From positions 1 through 64,000 of the forward strand of contig CAKURR010000009.1 in the NCBI GenBank assembly GCA_934675735.1: DNA of 64,000 bases, read 5' to 3'. Position numbers and translations under genes: made by a program. The notes under the pieces are model-generated. The model was not told the origin of the DNA, searched no databases, and was given only the letters and a program-made list of their open reading frames with translations. Each line of letters begins with the position of its first letter. Position 1 is the first letter of the stretch. This document shows positions 25,107 to 33,453 of this stretch, piece by piece. This DNA comes from an uncultured Clostridia bacterium. GTDB lineage: Bacteria; Bacillota; Clostridia; Christensenellales; Aristaeellaceae.

Positions 25107-25771
25107 TAGAACAAATGTTCCACGCCCAATTCGTGTATCATTTCAACGATTTCTTTGGTTCTCGTGCAGCCGAATTTGCGCAGAAGGCCCTTTATCTGCG
25201 TCTTGACCGTCACAACCTCGACGCAGCGCGCGGCGGCGATATCCTTCACCTTCATCCCGTCGAGCAGATAGCGCACCAGGCTCCTCTCTGCGGGCGTCAG
25301 CTGGGATACGTTGTTGATGAAAAACAGCAGGCTCTTTTCCGAGCGGCGCAGGCGGGAATACTCCTTGAGCACCATGTGCTGCACCCGCGCGTCGAGCATC
25401 GGCTCGCCGTCGTAGGCCCTGCGGATGTGCTCGAGCAGCTCCTCATCCGGACAGCCCTTCACCACGTAATCCACCGCGCCCGCGCCCATCGACATCAGAA
25501 TCATGTTCTCCGTCTCGTGCGCCGTCAGAAAGATGACGATGGTATCCGGCTTTTCGGCGAGGATGTTTTCCGCCGCGTGAATGCCCGCCGTCGTGTTCTC
25601 CATCTCGATGTCGATAAGCAGCACGTCGAAGTCGAGCTTCTGCGCCATTTCACAGGCCTGTGCGCCGCTTTCCGCCGCGCCGACGACCTCCATATCCGGC
25701 TGTGCGCCGAGCGTTTCGCAAAGGTCCTCCCGCAGCAGCGCAAAGTCATCCGCAAGCAATATTTTCATCAT
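25106..25771 (-). CDS. Two-component response regulator, NarL/LuxR-like output
   Basis: A 221-residue regulator. The receiver domain has acidic Asp9-Asp10 (KILLADDFAL), the phosphoacceptor Asp in VLLIDIEM (about 55), Thr in VIFLTAHE and Lys in DYVVKGCP. The C-terminal LuxR-type helix-turn-helix (LTPAERSLVRYLLDGMKVKD, then IAAARCVEVVTVKTQIKGL) binds DNA. ATG 25771 follows AGGTGAG, 13 bases after the kinase gene stop, so they are one operon. Likely targets are the adjacent ABC transporter genes, by position only. Confidence 0.92.
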   Translation of the reverse strand: MMKILLADDFALLREDLCETLGAQPDMEVVGAAESGAQACEMAQKLDFDVLLIDIEMENTTAGIHAAENILAEKPDTIVIFLTAHETENMILMSMGAGAVDYVVKGCPDEELLEHIRRAYDGEPMLDARVQHMVLKEYSRLRRSEKSLLFFINNVSQLTPAERSLVRYLLDGMKVKDIAAARCVEVVTVKTQIKGLLRKFGCTRTKEIVEMIHELGVEHLF

Positions 25772-25784
25772 TCACTCACCTGCC

Positions 25785-27275
25785 CTACACATATTTGGGC
25801 AGCAGCACGAAGAAAGACGTGCCCTTTCCCGGCCGGCTCTCCACCCGCAGCCTGCCCACGTGCGCCCGCACAATCGTGCGCACATGGTAAAGCCCCATGC
25901 CCCAGCTTGTATTGCTGTTTTTGGATGAATAAAACGGCTCAAAAATCTTCTTTTGTTCTTCTTTGGCAATGCCGCCGCCCTCGTCGCTGACCTCCAGCAC
26001 GGTATACAGCCGCTCGCGCCGCGTCGCCAGGCCGATCGGCCTGTCCGCGTGCCCCGCGGCGACGTTGGCCTCCCACGCGTTGGTCAGCAGGTTATACAGC
26101 GCCTCGCTCAGGTAGTTGCAGTCCGCCAGCACGGTCACGCCTTCATCCACCTCGCACGTCAGCCTGGCGTCGGGATATTTGCGGTAAAAGCGTTCGAGCG
26201 TGGTCTGCTTCACCTGCCCCAGCGTCGTCGGCACGAGCAGCACGGATTTGTTTTTGACCGTGCGATACAGCTCTTCGCTGCGCGCGATGAGCATTTCGTT
26301 GCACGCGTGCAGCTGGTCCACGCAGTCGCGGATGCGCGCCAAATCGGGTTCGGGCTTATCCAGCTCCTGATAAATGCGCTTTTCCAGCACACGGTTGGCC
26401 AGCAGCTGGTTTTTGATGGAATGCACGAACGCCGACGCGCCCGTGCGCGCGATATCGAACTTGCGCTCGAGCGTCGTCTCCTCGTGGTCGCTGACCAGCG
26501 TACCCTGCGTATAATGCATCAGGCTGAACACGCCGAGCGCGCCGCAGATGATATTGACGACGACAATCATCACATACCCCGTCATCGTCGGCGCATATTG
26601 CAGGTAGCCGATACCCTTGTTCCACACATAGTCATAGCTGTAAAACTGATAGACCTGTGCGGGGTCTTGCCCGCAGTAGAGCAGATACAGCCCGCTCAGC
26701 GCGGCCAGACAGACCACGATGCCCGCGAACTGCCTTCTGCAAAACGGCATGGTGATGGAAAACAGTTCCTGCACGAGCAGCGCGAGCGCGGCGACGACGC
26801 AGACGATAATCCACCAATAGGAGACCTCCACCAGCACCTGATGCATGAACGGCCACCTGCCGACAATCGCCTTGAATACCGCAGGCACATACACGCCCAG
26901 CGACAGCGCGGGCAGCAGAATCACCCATTTTTTGATATTGGGGTGCCGCCTGACCCACGCGATCATGGAATATTGCAGCGCGATTTCCATCAGGAACAAG
27001 GGGAACAGATAGCGTCCCACGGCGATGATATAGCCGAGGGTATCCAGCGTGATAAACAGATATTGCAGTTTATTGCGCAGCGTTTGAGAGAAAAACAGAA
27101 ACCCGATGATGCTCTTGGAATATCCGCCCTTTTTTGCGATGAAAATCAGGATACCGGAAAACTGCACCATCAGGCTGCAGCACATGCCCAGCAGGTACAG
27201 CGATTCGCGGTTTTTCTTCATCAGCAGCACAAAAACGGATGCGACGAGCAGCAGCCCGATGAGCATAAACAGCAT
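25785..27275 (-). CDS. Multi-pass membrane sensor histidine kinase
   Basis: A 496-residue kinase. Roughly seven hydrophobic segments occupy residues 1-250 and may form an intramembrane sensor. The phosphoacceptor region FVHSIKNQLLANRVL (about 288-302) carries the His in an HSxKN context. The ATPase domain follows, with N-box ALYNLLTNAWEAN, G1 VSDEGGGI, F-box FEPFYSSK and G2 WGMGLYHVR. It pairs with the response regulator directly downstream. The gap upstream toward the substrate-binding protein gene contains a composite palindromic repeat and a terminator. Confidence 0.92.
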   Translation of the reverse strand: MLFMLIGLLLVASVFVLLMKKNRESLYLLGMCCSLMVQFSGILIFIAKKGGYSKSIIGFLFFSQTLRNKLQYLFITLDTLGYIIAVGRYLFPLFLMEIALQYSMIAWVRRHPNIKKWVILLPALSLGVYVPAVFKAIVGRWPFMHQVLVEVSYWWIIVCVVAALALLVQELFSITMPFCRRQFAGIVVCLAALSGLYLLYCGQDPAQVYQFYSYDYVWNKGIGYLQYAPTMTGYVMIVVVNIICGALGVFSLMHYTQGTLVSDHEETTLERKFDIARTGASAFVHSIKNQLLANRVLEKRIYQELDKPEPDLARIRDCVDQLHACNEMLIARSEELYRTVKNKSVLLVPTTLGQVKQTTLERFYRKYPDARLTCEVDEGVTVLADCNYLSEALYNLLTNAWEANVAAGHADRPIGLATRRERLYTVLEVSDEGGGIAKEEQKKIFEPFYSSKNSNTSWGMGLYHVRTIVRAHVGRLRVESRPGKGTSFFVLLPKYV

Positions 27276-27345
27276 TCAAGCATTCGCCTCCGATTTCTTA
27301 CTGCCTACATAATTCGCCTTTCCCCGCGGAAATCCTCTAATATCG

Positions 27346-27500
27346 AGGGGTACGTTGGGGCTCGGCCCCAAACCCCGGCAGGGACCTGAGTTCCCTGCAC
27401 CTTCCGCTTTGCTTCGCGGCATGCCGCGAAGCGGAGGAGGGAAGTCCAGAAACCTCAGGTTTCTGGCAGGGTGTGGGACAGCGTCCCACGACAGCTCTGG
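27346..27500. repeat. Complete palindromic repeat element
   Basis: Left arm ACGTTGGGGCTCGGCCCC with GCAGGGACCTGAGTTCCCTGC; central hairpin CTTCGCGGCATGCCGCGAAG; right arm CCAGAAACCTCAGGTTTCTGG and GTGGGACAGCGTCCCAC. It lies between the substrate-binding protein gene and the kinase gene. Confidence 0.85.
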
Positions 27501-27512
27501 CCCCCGCCCCGC

Positions 27513-27553
27513 AAAAAAGCATTAGGCCGACCCGCAGAAGGGTGGCCTAATGC
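27513..27553 (-). terminator. Rho-independent terminator of the ABC transporter operon
   Basis: On the minus strand GCATTAGGCC pairs with GGCCTAATGC around an inner ACCC/GGGT stem, followed by six T residues (27518-27513). It is 36 bases after the substrate-binding protein stop. Confidence 0.9.
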
Positions 27554-27588
27554 CAGGCGTTTAGTTTTGCTCGATGCAAAGGGGCAGA

Positions 27589-28557
27589 TTACTTGCCGGC
27601 CTCGGTCATCACGTCGAAGAGCACGTACTCGGCAACGTCCGGAACGGGGTCCTTCTCCACAGCACCGGCCTTCACGAAGTTGTCGCGCTGGAGCTCGTAA
27701 TACTTGGCAACGGTGCCGTCCGCAGCGCCCTCGGCCACTTCCTTGCCGGTCAGCCACTGGGCGTCGCCGCGCTGGTTGTACACGGAGTCGTAATCGGTCG
27801 CGGTCTGCTTGGCCACCCACTCGCTGACCTCGTCATAGTGCTCCTTGGCGCTGTAATCCATGCCCTTGAACAGAGCGCGGGTGAAGCGAACCAGCAGGTC
27901 ATGATTCTCTTCGCCGTACTTCGGCATGCAGATCCAGCTGGCCAGAGACACGGTGGTGTCCGCAAAGGTCATGTTGTCGGTGAGCTTGGTCGCGTCCGGC
28001 ATTTCCTCAAGAATCTTGAGGCTGTTCGGGCTCCAGGTCGCGCAGGCGTCCACGCCGCCGGAGAGCATCGCGGTCACGATGGCGGAAGCGTCCATATCCA
28101 TCGCCTTGATGTCGTCCATGGTCATGCCGGCCTTGGTCAGGGAGTTCTTGAGGATATCCTCGGAGGACGTGCCGGAAGAGTAGGCCACAACCTTGCCCTT
28201 CAGGTCTTCGACGGTCGCAATGCCCTTGCCGCCGATGAGCGCGTCGCCGTTGGAGATGTGGCTGAGCGCGAAGATGGAAGCGCGGCCGTTGATGCACAGC
28301 TTATGCGCGCCCTGACCGATGTAGCCCACGTCGATGGAGCCGCTCTCCATAGCCGCGATGATGGTCGGGCCGTCGGCGAACTCGACGAGGTTCAGCGTCA
28401 GGCCCTCTTCCTCAAAGTAGCCCTTGTTGATGGCGGTCTCGACGGCCCACAGGCTGCCGTAGTTGGGCATGTAAGCGACGTTCAGGGTCTCGGCGACAGC
28501 CGCAGCCCCGATGAGCATGCAGGACAGAGCCAGCAGCACAGCGACAAGTTTCTTCAT
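27589..28557 (-). CDS. ABC transporter substrate-binding protein, SsuA/NMT1-like
   Basis: A 322-residue exported protein with signal peptide MKKLVAVLLALSCMLIGAAA and cleavage near AVAE. The mature protein has the nitrate/sulfonate/taurine-binding pattern: LNVAYMPNYGSLWAVETAIN, KGYFEEEGLTLNLVEFADG, MESGSIDVGYIG, and DLKGKVVAYSSGTSSEDIL. AGGAGG lies nine bases before the ATG. The repeat-filled gap of about 260 bases separates it from the ATPase gene of the same transporter. The substrate could be a sulfonate, a pyrimidine precursor or an amine; sequence does not decide. Confidence 0.9.
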   Translation of the reverse strand: MKKLVAVLLALSCMLIGAAAVAETLNVAYMPNYGSLWAVETAINKGYFEEEGLTLNLVEFADGPTIIAAMESGSIDVGYIGQGAHKLCINGRASIFALSHISNGDALIGGKGIATVEDLKGKVVAYSSGTSSEDILKNSLTKAGMTMDDIKAMDMDASAIVTAMLSGGVDACATWSPNSLKILEEMPDATKLTDNMTFADTTVSLASWICMPKYGEENHDLLVRFTRALFKGMDYSAKEHYDEVSEWVAKQTATDYDSVYNQRGDAQWLTGKEVAEGAADGTVAKYYELQRDNFVKAGAVEKDPVPDVAEYVLFDVMTEAGK

Positions 28558-28619
28558 GATGGTACCTCCTGAGTTGTCTTTTATTGAAGCGGAAAATGCC
28601 TATCCGCTTGGGGACAAGG

Positions 28620-28683
28620 TTACGTTTTTTTGGGGCGCTGCCCCAACCCCCGGCAGAAACCTGAGGTTTCTGCACCTCCCGCT
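28620..28683. repeat. Palindromic repeat, left arm
   Basis: TTGGGGCGCTGCCCCAA and GCAGAAACCTGAGGTTTCTGC hairpins, the same family as at 20345-20556. It lies between the ATPase and substrate-binding genes of one transporter, so it is inside the transcript. Confidence 0.8.
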
Positions 28684-28724
28684 ATGGGAAATCACATAAA
28701 ACACTATCAAAGTCTCTTTGATAA

Positions 28725-28813
28725 GCCCCATTGTCTCCCTCTTCGAGGGACATCTTATCTGCCACCGCCTGTGGCGGAAACAGGCAGATAAAATGCCGAA
28801 GGCGACGGAAGGC
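28725..28813. repeat. Degenerate MITE-like repeat
   Basis: It contains CTCCCTCTTCGAGGGA, CCGCCTGTGGCGG and a terminal GCCGAAGGCGACGGAAGG, sharing the end and internal palindromes of the element at 24894-25106. It reaches the ATPase stop codon. Confidence 0.6.
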
Positions 28814-28815
28814 GT

Positions 28816-29622
28816 TTACTTTCTGACCGCCAGATACTCCTGATACACCTGACTCCAGATATGGTTTTTCAGCTCGTTGAACTCGGGCGTGAGCTTGGTT
28901 TCCTGAGTGCGCGGATACGGAATGTTGACATCCACAATATCCTTAATGCGGCCCGGGCGCGCGCTCATGATGATGACGCGCTGCGCGAGGATGATGGCCT
29001 CTTCCACGTCGTGGGTGATGAAGAAGCAGGTCTTTTTCTCACGCTCCCAAGTTTCCAGCAGCTCGGTTTGCAGCTGGGTGCGGGTCTGCGCGTCCAGCGC
29101 GCCGAAGGGTTCGTCCATCAGCAGCACCTCGGGGTTCGCCGCGTAGGCGCGGGCGATGGCGACGCGCTGCTTCATGCCGCCGGAAAGCTCCTTGGGATAG
29201 TGATCCGCAAACTTGACCAGATCGACCATCGCCAGATACTTGAGCGCTTCTTCTTCGGCCTCTTTGCCCTTCACACCGCGCATTTCCAGCGCGAACATGA
29301 CGTTCTTCTTGACCGTCAGCCACGGGAACAGCGCGTATTGCTGAAAGACCACGCCGCGCTCGGTGCCCGTGCCGGTAACTTCCTTGCCGTCGCAGTAGAC
29401 CTTGCCGCTGGTCGGCTCGGTCAGGCCCGCGATGATGTTGAGCAGGGTGGATTTGCCGCAGCCGGACGGGCCGACCACGCAGATAAATTCGTTGTCGTGG
29501 ATATCCAAGCTCACGCCGTTGAGGGCGACCATTTCGCCGTTGCGGGTGTTGAACACCTTGCGCACATTGTCAATCTTGACGCGAACTTTACTGTCGGTCA
29601 GATTTCGCGCTTCTCCTGCCAT
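28816..29622 (-). CDS. ABC transporter ATPase, SsuB/TauB-like
   Basis: A 268-residue ATPase with Walker A GPSGCGKSTLLN (about 55-66), Q-loop VVFQQYALFPWLTV, signature LSGGMKQRVAIARA, Walker B EVLLMDEPFGALD and the switch His in CFFITHDVEEAI. The FGALD and PYPR segments match the nitrate/sulfonate/taurine subfamily. It overlaps the permease gene by 25 bases and has GAGGAGG ten bases before ATG 29622. Confidence 0.95.
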   Translation of the reverse strand: MAGEARNLTDSKVRVKIDNVRKVFNTRNGEMVALNGVSLDIHDNEFICVVGPSGCGKSTLLNIIAGLTEPTSGKVYCDGKEVTGTGTERGVVFQQYALFPWLTVKKNVMFALEMRGVKGKEAEEEALKYLAMVDLVKFADHYPKELSGGMKQRVAIARAYAANPEVLLMDEPFGALDAQTRTQLQTELLETWEREKKTCFFITHDVEEAIILAQRVIIMSARPGRIKDIVDVNIPYPRTQETKLTPEFNELKNHIWSQVYQEYLAVRK

Positions 29623-30389
29623 GACGTCAGCCTCCTCTCTGCGGTCTTGATGAGCTTTTCAATCGTGATGCCCAGAATACCGATGATGATGATATACAGC
29701 AGCATCGGCGCGGATTCAAACGAGTTGTTCAGGCTGCGGATGCGCATGCCCAGACCGGCCATCGCGCCGGTGGATTCGGCAGCGATGAGCGTCGTCAGCG
29801 CGACGGACGCGCCGAGGCGGATCGCCGTGAGGATGAACGGCAGGGTAGCCGGAGCGATGACGCGGATGAAGATATCCTTATCCGTCGCGCCGAGCACGCG
29901 CGCCGCCTTAATCAGCGTTTCATCCACGTTAATGACGCCCTGATAGATGGTCACGCACATGATGAGGAAGCACGCGATGGTGATGACGATAATCTGCGGC
30001 TTGCGGCCGACGCCCGCCGCGATAACGATAAGCGGCACGTAAGCCAGCGGCGGGATGTTGCGGATGAACTGAATCCACGGCTCGATGATGTAGCGCACCG
30101 GCTTATACCACGCCATCAGGATGGCGACGGGCAGCGCGATGACGAAGCCCAGCGCATAGCCGGAAACGACCGAGATGAGGCTCGAAGAGATATCCTTCCA
30201 GAGCACGCCGCGGTCGATCATCGTTTTAATCGAGCCGAGCACCTTAAACACGTTCGGGAACGCGCGCGAGGTCGCCGGAATGACGGACAGCAGCGTCCAC
30301 AGCGCCATGGCCGCCGCGAACGAAATCAGCAGCCAGACCTGATGCGGAATGCGGTCTGCCAGACTCCCTTTCTTATTCTTCTTTTCCAT
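29598..30389 (-). CDS. ABC transporter permease, SsuC/TauC-like
   Basis: A 263-residue inner-membrane permease with six predicted membrane helices and the cytoplasmic EAA-like loop (TLIKAARVLGATDKDIFIRV) that docks to the ATPase. PWIQFIRNIPPLAYVPLIVI is typical of the family. ATG 30389 (MEKKNKKG) follows AAGGAG; an upstream in-frame ATG at 30416 lacks a ribosome site. It is the first gene of the three-gene transporter unit. Confidence 0.93.
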   Translation of the reverse strand: MEKKNKKGSLADRIPHQVWLLISFAAAMALWTLLSVIPATSRAFPNVFKVLGSIKTMIDRGVLWKDISSSLISVVSGYALGFVIALPVAILMAWYKPVRYIIEPWIQFIRNIPPLAYVPLIVIAAGVGRKPQIIVITIACFLIMCVTIYQGVINVDETLIKAARVLGATDKDIFIRVIAPATLPFILTAIRLGASVALTTLIAAESTGAMAGLGMRIRSLNNSFESAPMLLYIIIIGILGITIEKLIKTAERRLTSWQEKREI

Positions 30390-30435
30390 GTCATTCTCCT
30401 TGTTCATTTCGGACAAAACGTCTTTTGATGTTTTG

Positions 30436-30441
30436 ATTATA
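30436..30441 (-). promoter_or_regulatory. Putative -10 element of the ABC transporter operon
   Basis: TATAAT on the minus strand 46 bases before the permease start. A TTTTGA sequence sits at the -35 distance, so the promoter is only partly consensus. Confidence 0.45.
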
Positions 30442-30489
30442 CGGCGAAACCCGACAATTCAAAAGGGTGAAATTTCATCATCCTTTCGA

Positions 30490-30700
30490 GGAATACGATG
30501 AGGGCTCTGCCATCAAACTCCCGTCAGGGAACTTCGTTCCCTGCACCCTTTCTACGCTATCGCTTTGCAATAGCTAAAAATAACCATATTTCCGCTTTAG
30601 CGGCCGAAGGTTTCCAAAGAGGTTTTCAGCTGTTGCCGCCGATGGCGGAAACAAACAGCAGAAAACGGAAAGCCCTTTGGTCGTGTCCGCAGACACGAAA
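30490..30700. repeat. Degenerate palindromic repeat plus CCGAAGGTTTCC-type repeat
   Basis: A decayed left arm (AGGGCTCTGCC, CAGGGAACTTCGTTCCCTG) is followed by CTACGCTATCG, then CCGAAGGTTTCCAAAGAGG and GGAAAGCCCTTTGGT. The last two segments recur at 37543-37580. It fills the gap between the transporter operon and the phosphofructokinase gene; no coding potential is seen. Confidence 0.65.
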
Positions 30701-30735
30701 GCCCCTGCCCAATCACAGTTTTTCTTTAGAGAAGC

Positions 30736-31893
30736 TTATCTTAAGGAGATTAGCTTCTCTAAAGGATCCCCAATCAGCGGGGCGCACCAGTCGATAAACG
30801 CCTCCGTCACGCCGTTGCCCGCTTCGTTGACGTATGCGTCCGGCATCTTCTTTTCCACCAGCATCACGTCGTGCACGTCAATCAGCGTCGTGCGCACCTT
30901 GTAGGGGCTTGTGCTCTCGCGGATGAAGCCGACCATCTTGCCGCTCTCCCCCGCGCAGGCCGCGCGCACCGCCTCTTCTCCGGCCAAAATCGCCTCCGCC
31001 CTGTCCACATCGGAGGACAGCGCAATCGACGCGCGCCCGAGCAGGCCCGGCTTCTCGCTCCTCGCCTTGTAGCCCAGCCGCTTGATGACCAAATTCGCCA
31101 GATGTGCCGATACGTCGCCGAAATACGTCGCGCGCCCGACTCGGAACACGGGCTCGACAATCGGCTTGCCGTCCTTGTCCTTGAGTCCTTCGCTCGCCAC
31201 GACGACCACGCCGCGCTTTTCCTCAATCAGCCGCTTGACGTCCGCCAGATACTGTTCCTCGTCGAACGGCCTTTCGGGCAGATAAATCAAATCCGGCCCG
31301 TCCACGCCCGCCTGCCGCGCCAGCGCGCTTGCCGCTGTAATCCAGCCCGCGTTGCGCCCGCTCGCTTCAATAACGACCACGTGAATCGGCAGGCCGCGCA
31401 CATCCGCCGTAACCTCCGCGACGCTCTGCGCGATATACCGTGCCGCGCTGCCGAAGCCCGGGGCGTGGTCCGTCACGGCAATGTCGTTGTCCATCGTTTT
31501 GGGAATGCCCATCACGCGGATGCCCGTACCCTCCAGCATCGCGCAGAGCTTTCCGCATGCATCCATCGTGCCGTTTCCGCCGTTCATCAGCACATATTTC
31601 GCGCCGAACTCCACGCATTTTTCCGCCAGCAGGCGATACTCCGGCTCTTCCAGCGCGTCGCGGGATGTGCCGATGGCGCTTCCGGGCGTGCGTTCCAGCA
31701 GGGCCAGTTCTTCCTCGGTGATATCGGTCAAATCGCGCACCTGCCCGCGCATCAGGCCGCCCGTGCCGCCGACAGCCGCCAGAATGCGGTCTACATTCGG
31801 CTCTTTCTTCGCGCGGCGGATTGCGCCCGCCAGCGACGCGTTGATGACGGCCGTCGGCCCGCCGCCATGAATCAAAATCAGATTGCCCTTCAT
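30736..31893 (-). CDS. 6-phosphofructokinase (PfkA family, mixed donor signature)
   Basis: A 385-residue phosphofructokinase. N-terminal ILIHGGGPTAVINASL, nucleotide region LMNGGNGTMD, catalytic PKTMDNDI, and GFGSAARYI are visible, followed by VIEASGRNAGWITAASAL. The donor-site residues are mixed: Gly in GGNGT is the ATP-type residue, while Lys in PKTMDND is typical of PPi-dependent and trypanosome-type enzymes. The phosphoryl donor is therefore uncertain. ATG 31893 is preceded by AAAGGATG; a GTG one codon earlier is possible. The C-terminus ends inside a 13-bp inverted repeat. Confidence 0.88.
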   Translation of the reverse strand: MKGNLILIHGGGPTAVINASLAGAIRRAKKEPNVDRILAAVGGTGGLMRGQVRDLTDITEEELALLERTPGSAIGTSRDALEEPEYRLLAEKCVEFGAKYVLMNGGNGTMDACGKLCAMLEGTGIRVMGIPKTMDNDIAVTDHAPGFGSAARYIAQSVAEVTADVRGLPIHVVVIEASGRNAGWITAASALARQAGVDGPDLIYLPERPFDEEQYLADVKRLIEEKRGVVVVASEGLKDKDGKPIVEPVFRVGRATYFGDVSAHLANLVIKRLGYKARSEKPGLLGRASIALSSDVDRAEAILAGEEAVRAACAGESGKMVGFIRESTSPYKVRTTLIDVHDVMLVEKKMPDAYVNEAGNGVTEAFIDWCAPLIGDPLEKLISLR

Positions 31894-31926
31894 CACTCTT
31901 CATCCTTTCGGCATCCTTCTGATTTC

Positions 31927-31954
31927 ATCATAACACGCCGCGCCCTTTTGTTAA
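31927..31954 (-). promoter_or_regulatory. Promoter of the phosphofructokinase gene
   Basis: On the minus strand TTAACA (31954-31949), 16 bases, and extended -10 TGTTATGAT (TATGAT at 31932-31927), ending about 33 bases before the start codon. Confidence 0.65.
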
Positions 31955-31980
31955 GTCAGAAAAAAGCTCATACCCAAAAA

Positions 31981-32130
31981 GGAAACGTTGGGGCGCTGCC
32001 CCAAGCCCCGGAAGGAACCTGAGGTTCCTTCACCTTCCACCTATGCAACGCGATATATCGCGTTGCAGGATGGGGTTTGGGGTCTGAGACCCCAAGCGGA
32101 GTTTGAGGCGGCAGCCTCAACGTTTCCCCC
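31981..32130. repeat. Complete palindromic repeat element with inverted termini
   Basis: The left end GGAAACGTTGGGGCGCTGCC and the inverted right end GGGGAAACGTTGAGGCTGCC are related terminal inverted repeats. In between are AAGGAACCTGAGGTTCCTT, the central CAACGCGATATATCGCGTTG, and TTGGGGTCTGAGACCCCAA. It begins immediately after the MATE gene stop codon on the minus strand. Confidence 0.88.
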
Positions 32131-33450
32131 TTATTCGTTTGCCCTCACCTTGCGGTAGCGCGCAAACGTGTAGACGAGCATCGCGCTCCAGCCGATCGCG
32201 CAGGCCCACGCCGCGCCGTTCAAACCGACGCGCGGCACGAGCACCGCCACCACCAGCGCACGGATGGAAATCTGAATGAACGTCGCCGCCAGCGTCGTTT
32301 TCATCTCCCCCATGCCGCGGAAATAGCCCTGTATGCCGTTCGTAATGCCCGGCAGAATGTAGAAAAACGCCATCAGCGTCAGATAATCCACACCCATGCT
32401 CACCATCTGCACGCTGTCCTGCGCCGCAAACAGCCGCATCACGGGTTCTTTCATCAAAAGCACTGCAACGCAGATGAGCACGCCGTAGGCCGCCTCTATC
32501 GCCATCCCGCGCCTGAGCGTTTCGCCCACGCGCGCATGCTCCCCCGCGCCGCGGTTCTGCGCAATGCAGGTCATCATGCCCGACGAAATGCTCTGCTCCG
32601 GTATGCACGCAAAGTCGTCCACCCGACTCACCGCGTTGAACGCCGCAATCACGCTCACGCCCTGCGCGTTCATCACGCTCTGAATCAGCGCCTTGCCAAT
32701 CGGCTGACACGCCTGCTGAAGCGCCGTAATCGCGCCTGAGGAAACCGTCTCACCCAAAAGCCGTTTGTCGATTTTCAGCTCGCGCAGGCCCAGGTGCAGC
32801 AGCGGTATCTTTCGATAGATGTGCCACGCGCACAGCAACGCGCTGACCCCTTCCGCGACCACCGTCGCCACGCCCGCGCCCACAACGCCCCATTGAAACA
32901 CGGCCACCAGCAGCACATCCAGCCCCGCGTTCATCACGCTCGCCAGCGCCAGATACGCCACCGGCGTTTTGCTGTCGCCGACGCTCCGCAGCGCCGCCGC
33001 CAGAATGTTGTATTGAAACGTGAACAGGAAGCCGACGAATATCACCTGTAAATAGCGCGTCGCCATCCCCAAAATCTCGCTCGGCACGTTCATCAGCCGC
33101 AGCACGGGCCCGCTCAGCGGCCAGCCGATGCAGAATACGACAAGCGACGCCAGCGCGCCGAACACAATCGTCGTAGCGACCTCGCGGCGGAGCGCATCCT
33201 CGTCACCCGCGCCGTAAAATCGGCTCATCAGCACCGACGCGCCGATGCTCACGCCCGATACGCCGAGAATCACAATCGTCATCACGGGGTTCGCCGCGCT
33301 GACCGCCGCCAGCGCGTTTTCGCCCGCAAATTTGCCGATGACGATGGAATCCACCGCGTTGTAGGTCAGCTGAAACAGGTTGCCCAGAATCAGGGGCAGC
33401 GCGTAGGCGATTAAATGCCGCGCGATGCTCCCCTGCGTCATCTTTCTCAT
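32131..33450 (-). CDS. MATE family efflux transporter
   Basis: A 439-residue protein with twelve hydrophobic segments of the multidrug and toxic compound extrusion family. N-terminal IARHLIAYALPLILGNLFQL and TYNAVDSIVIGKFAGENALA are typical, and the two halves show internal similarity (AISSGMMTCIAQNRGAGEH in the second). It probably exchanges Na+ or H+ for organic cations. Its start is three bases after the stop of the Ldh-family gene, so the two form an operon. Substrate unknown. Confidence 0.93.
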   Translation of the reverse strand: MRKMTQGSIARHLIAYALPLILGNLFQLTYNAVDSIVIGKFAGENALAAVSAANPVMTIVILGVSGVSIGASVLMSRFYGAGDEDALRREVATTIVFGALASLVVFCIGWPLSGPVLRLMNVPSEILGMATRYLQVIFVGFLFTFQYNILAAALRSVGDSKTPVAYLALASVMNAGLDVLLVAVFQWGVVGAGVATVVAEGVSALLCAWHIYRKIPLLHLGLRELKIDKRLLGETVSSGAITALQQACQPIGKALIQSVMNAQGVSVIAAFNAVSRVDDFACIPEQSISSGMMTCIAQNRGAGEHARVGETLRRGMAIEAAYGVLICVAVLLMKEPVMRLFAAQDSVQMVSMGVDYLTLMAFFYILPGITNGIQGYFRGMGEMKTTLAATFIQISIRALVVAVLVPRVGLNGAAWACAIGWSAMLVYTFARYRKVRANE

Positions 33451-33453
33451 AGT

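Noticed and set aside
30725..30763. Terminator at the end of the phosphofructokinase gene
   Set aside because: A 13-bp inverted repeat is present, but A residues rather than T follow it on the minus strand.
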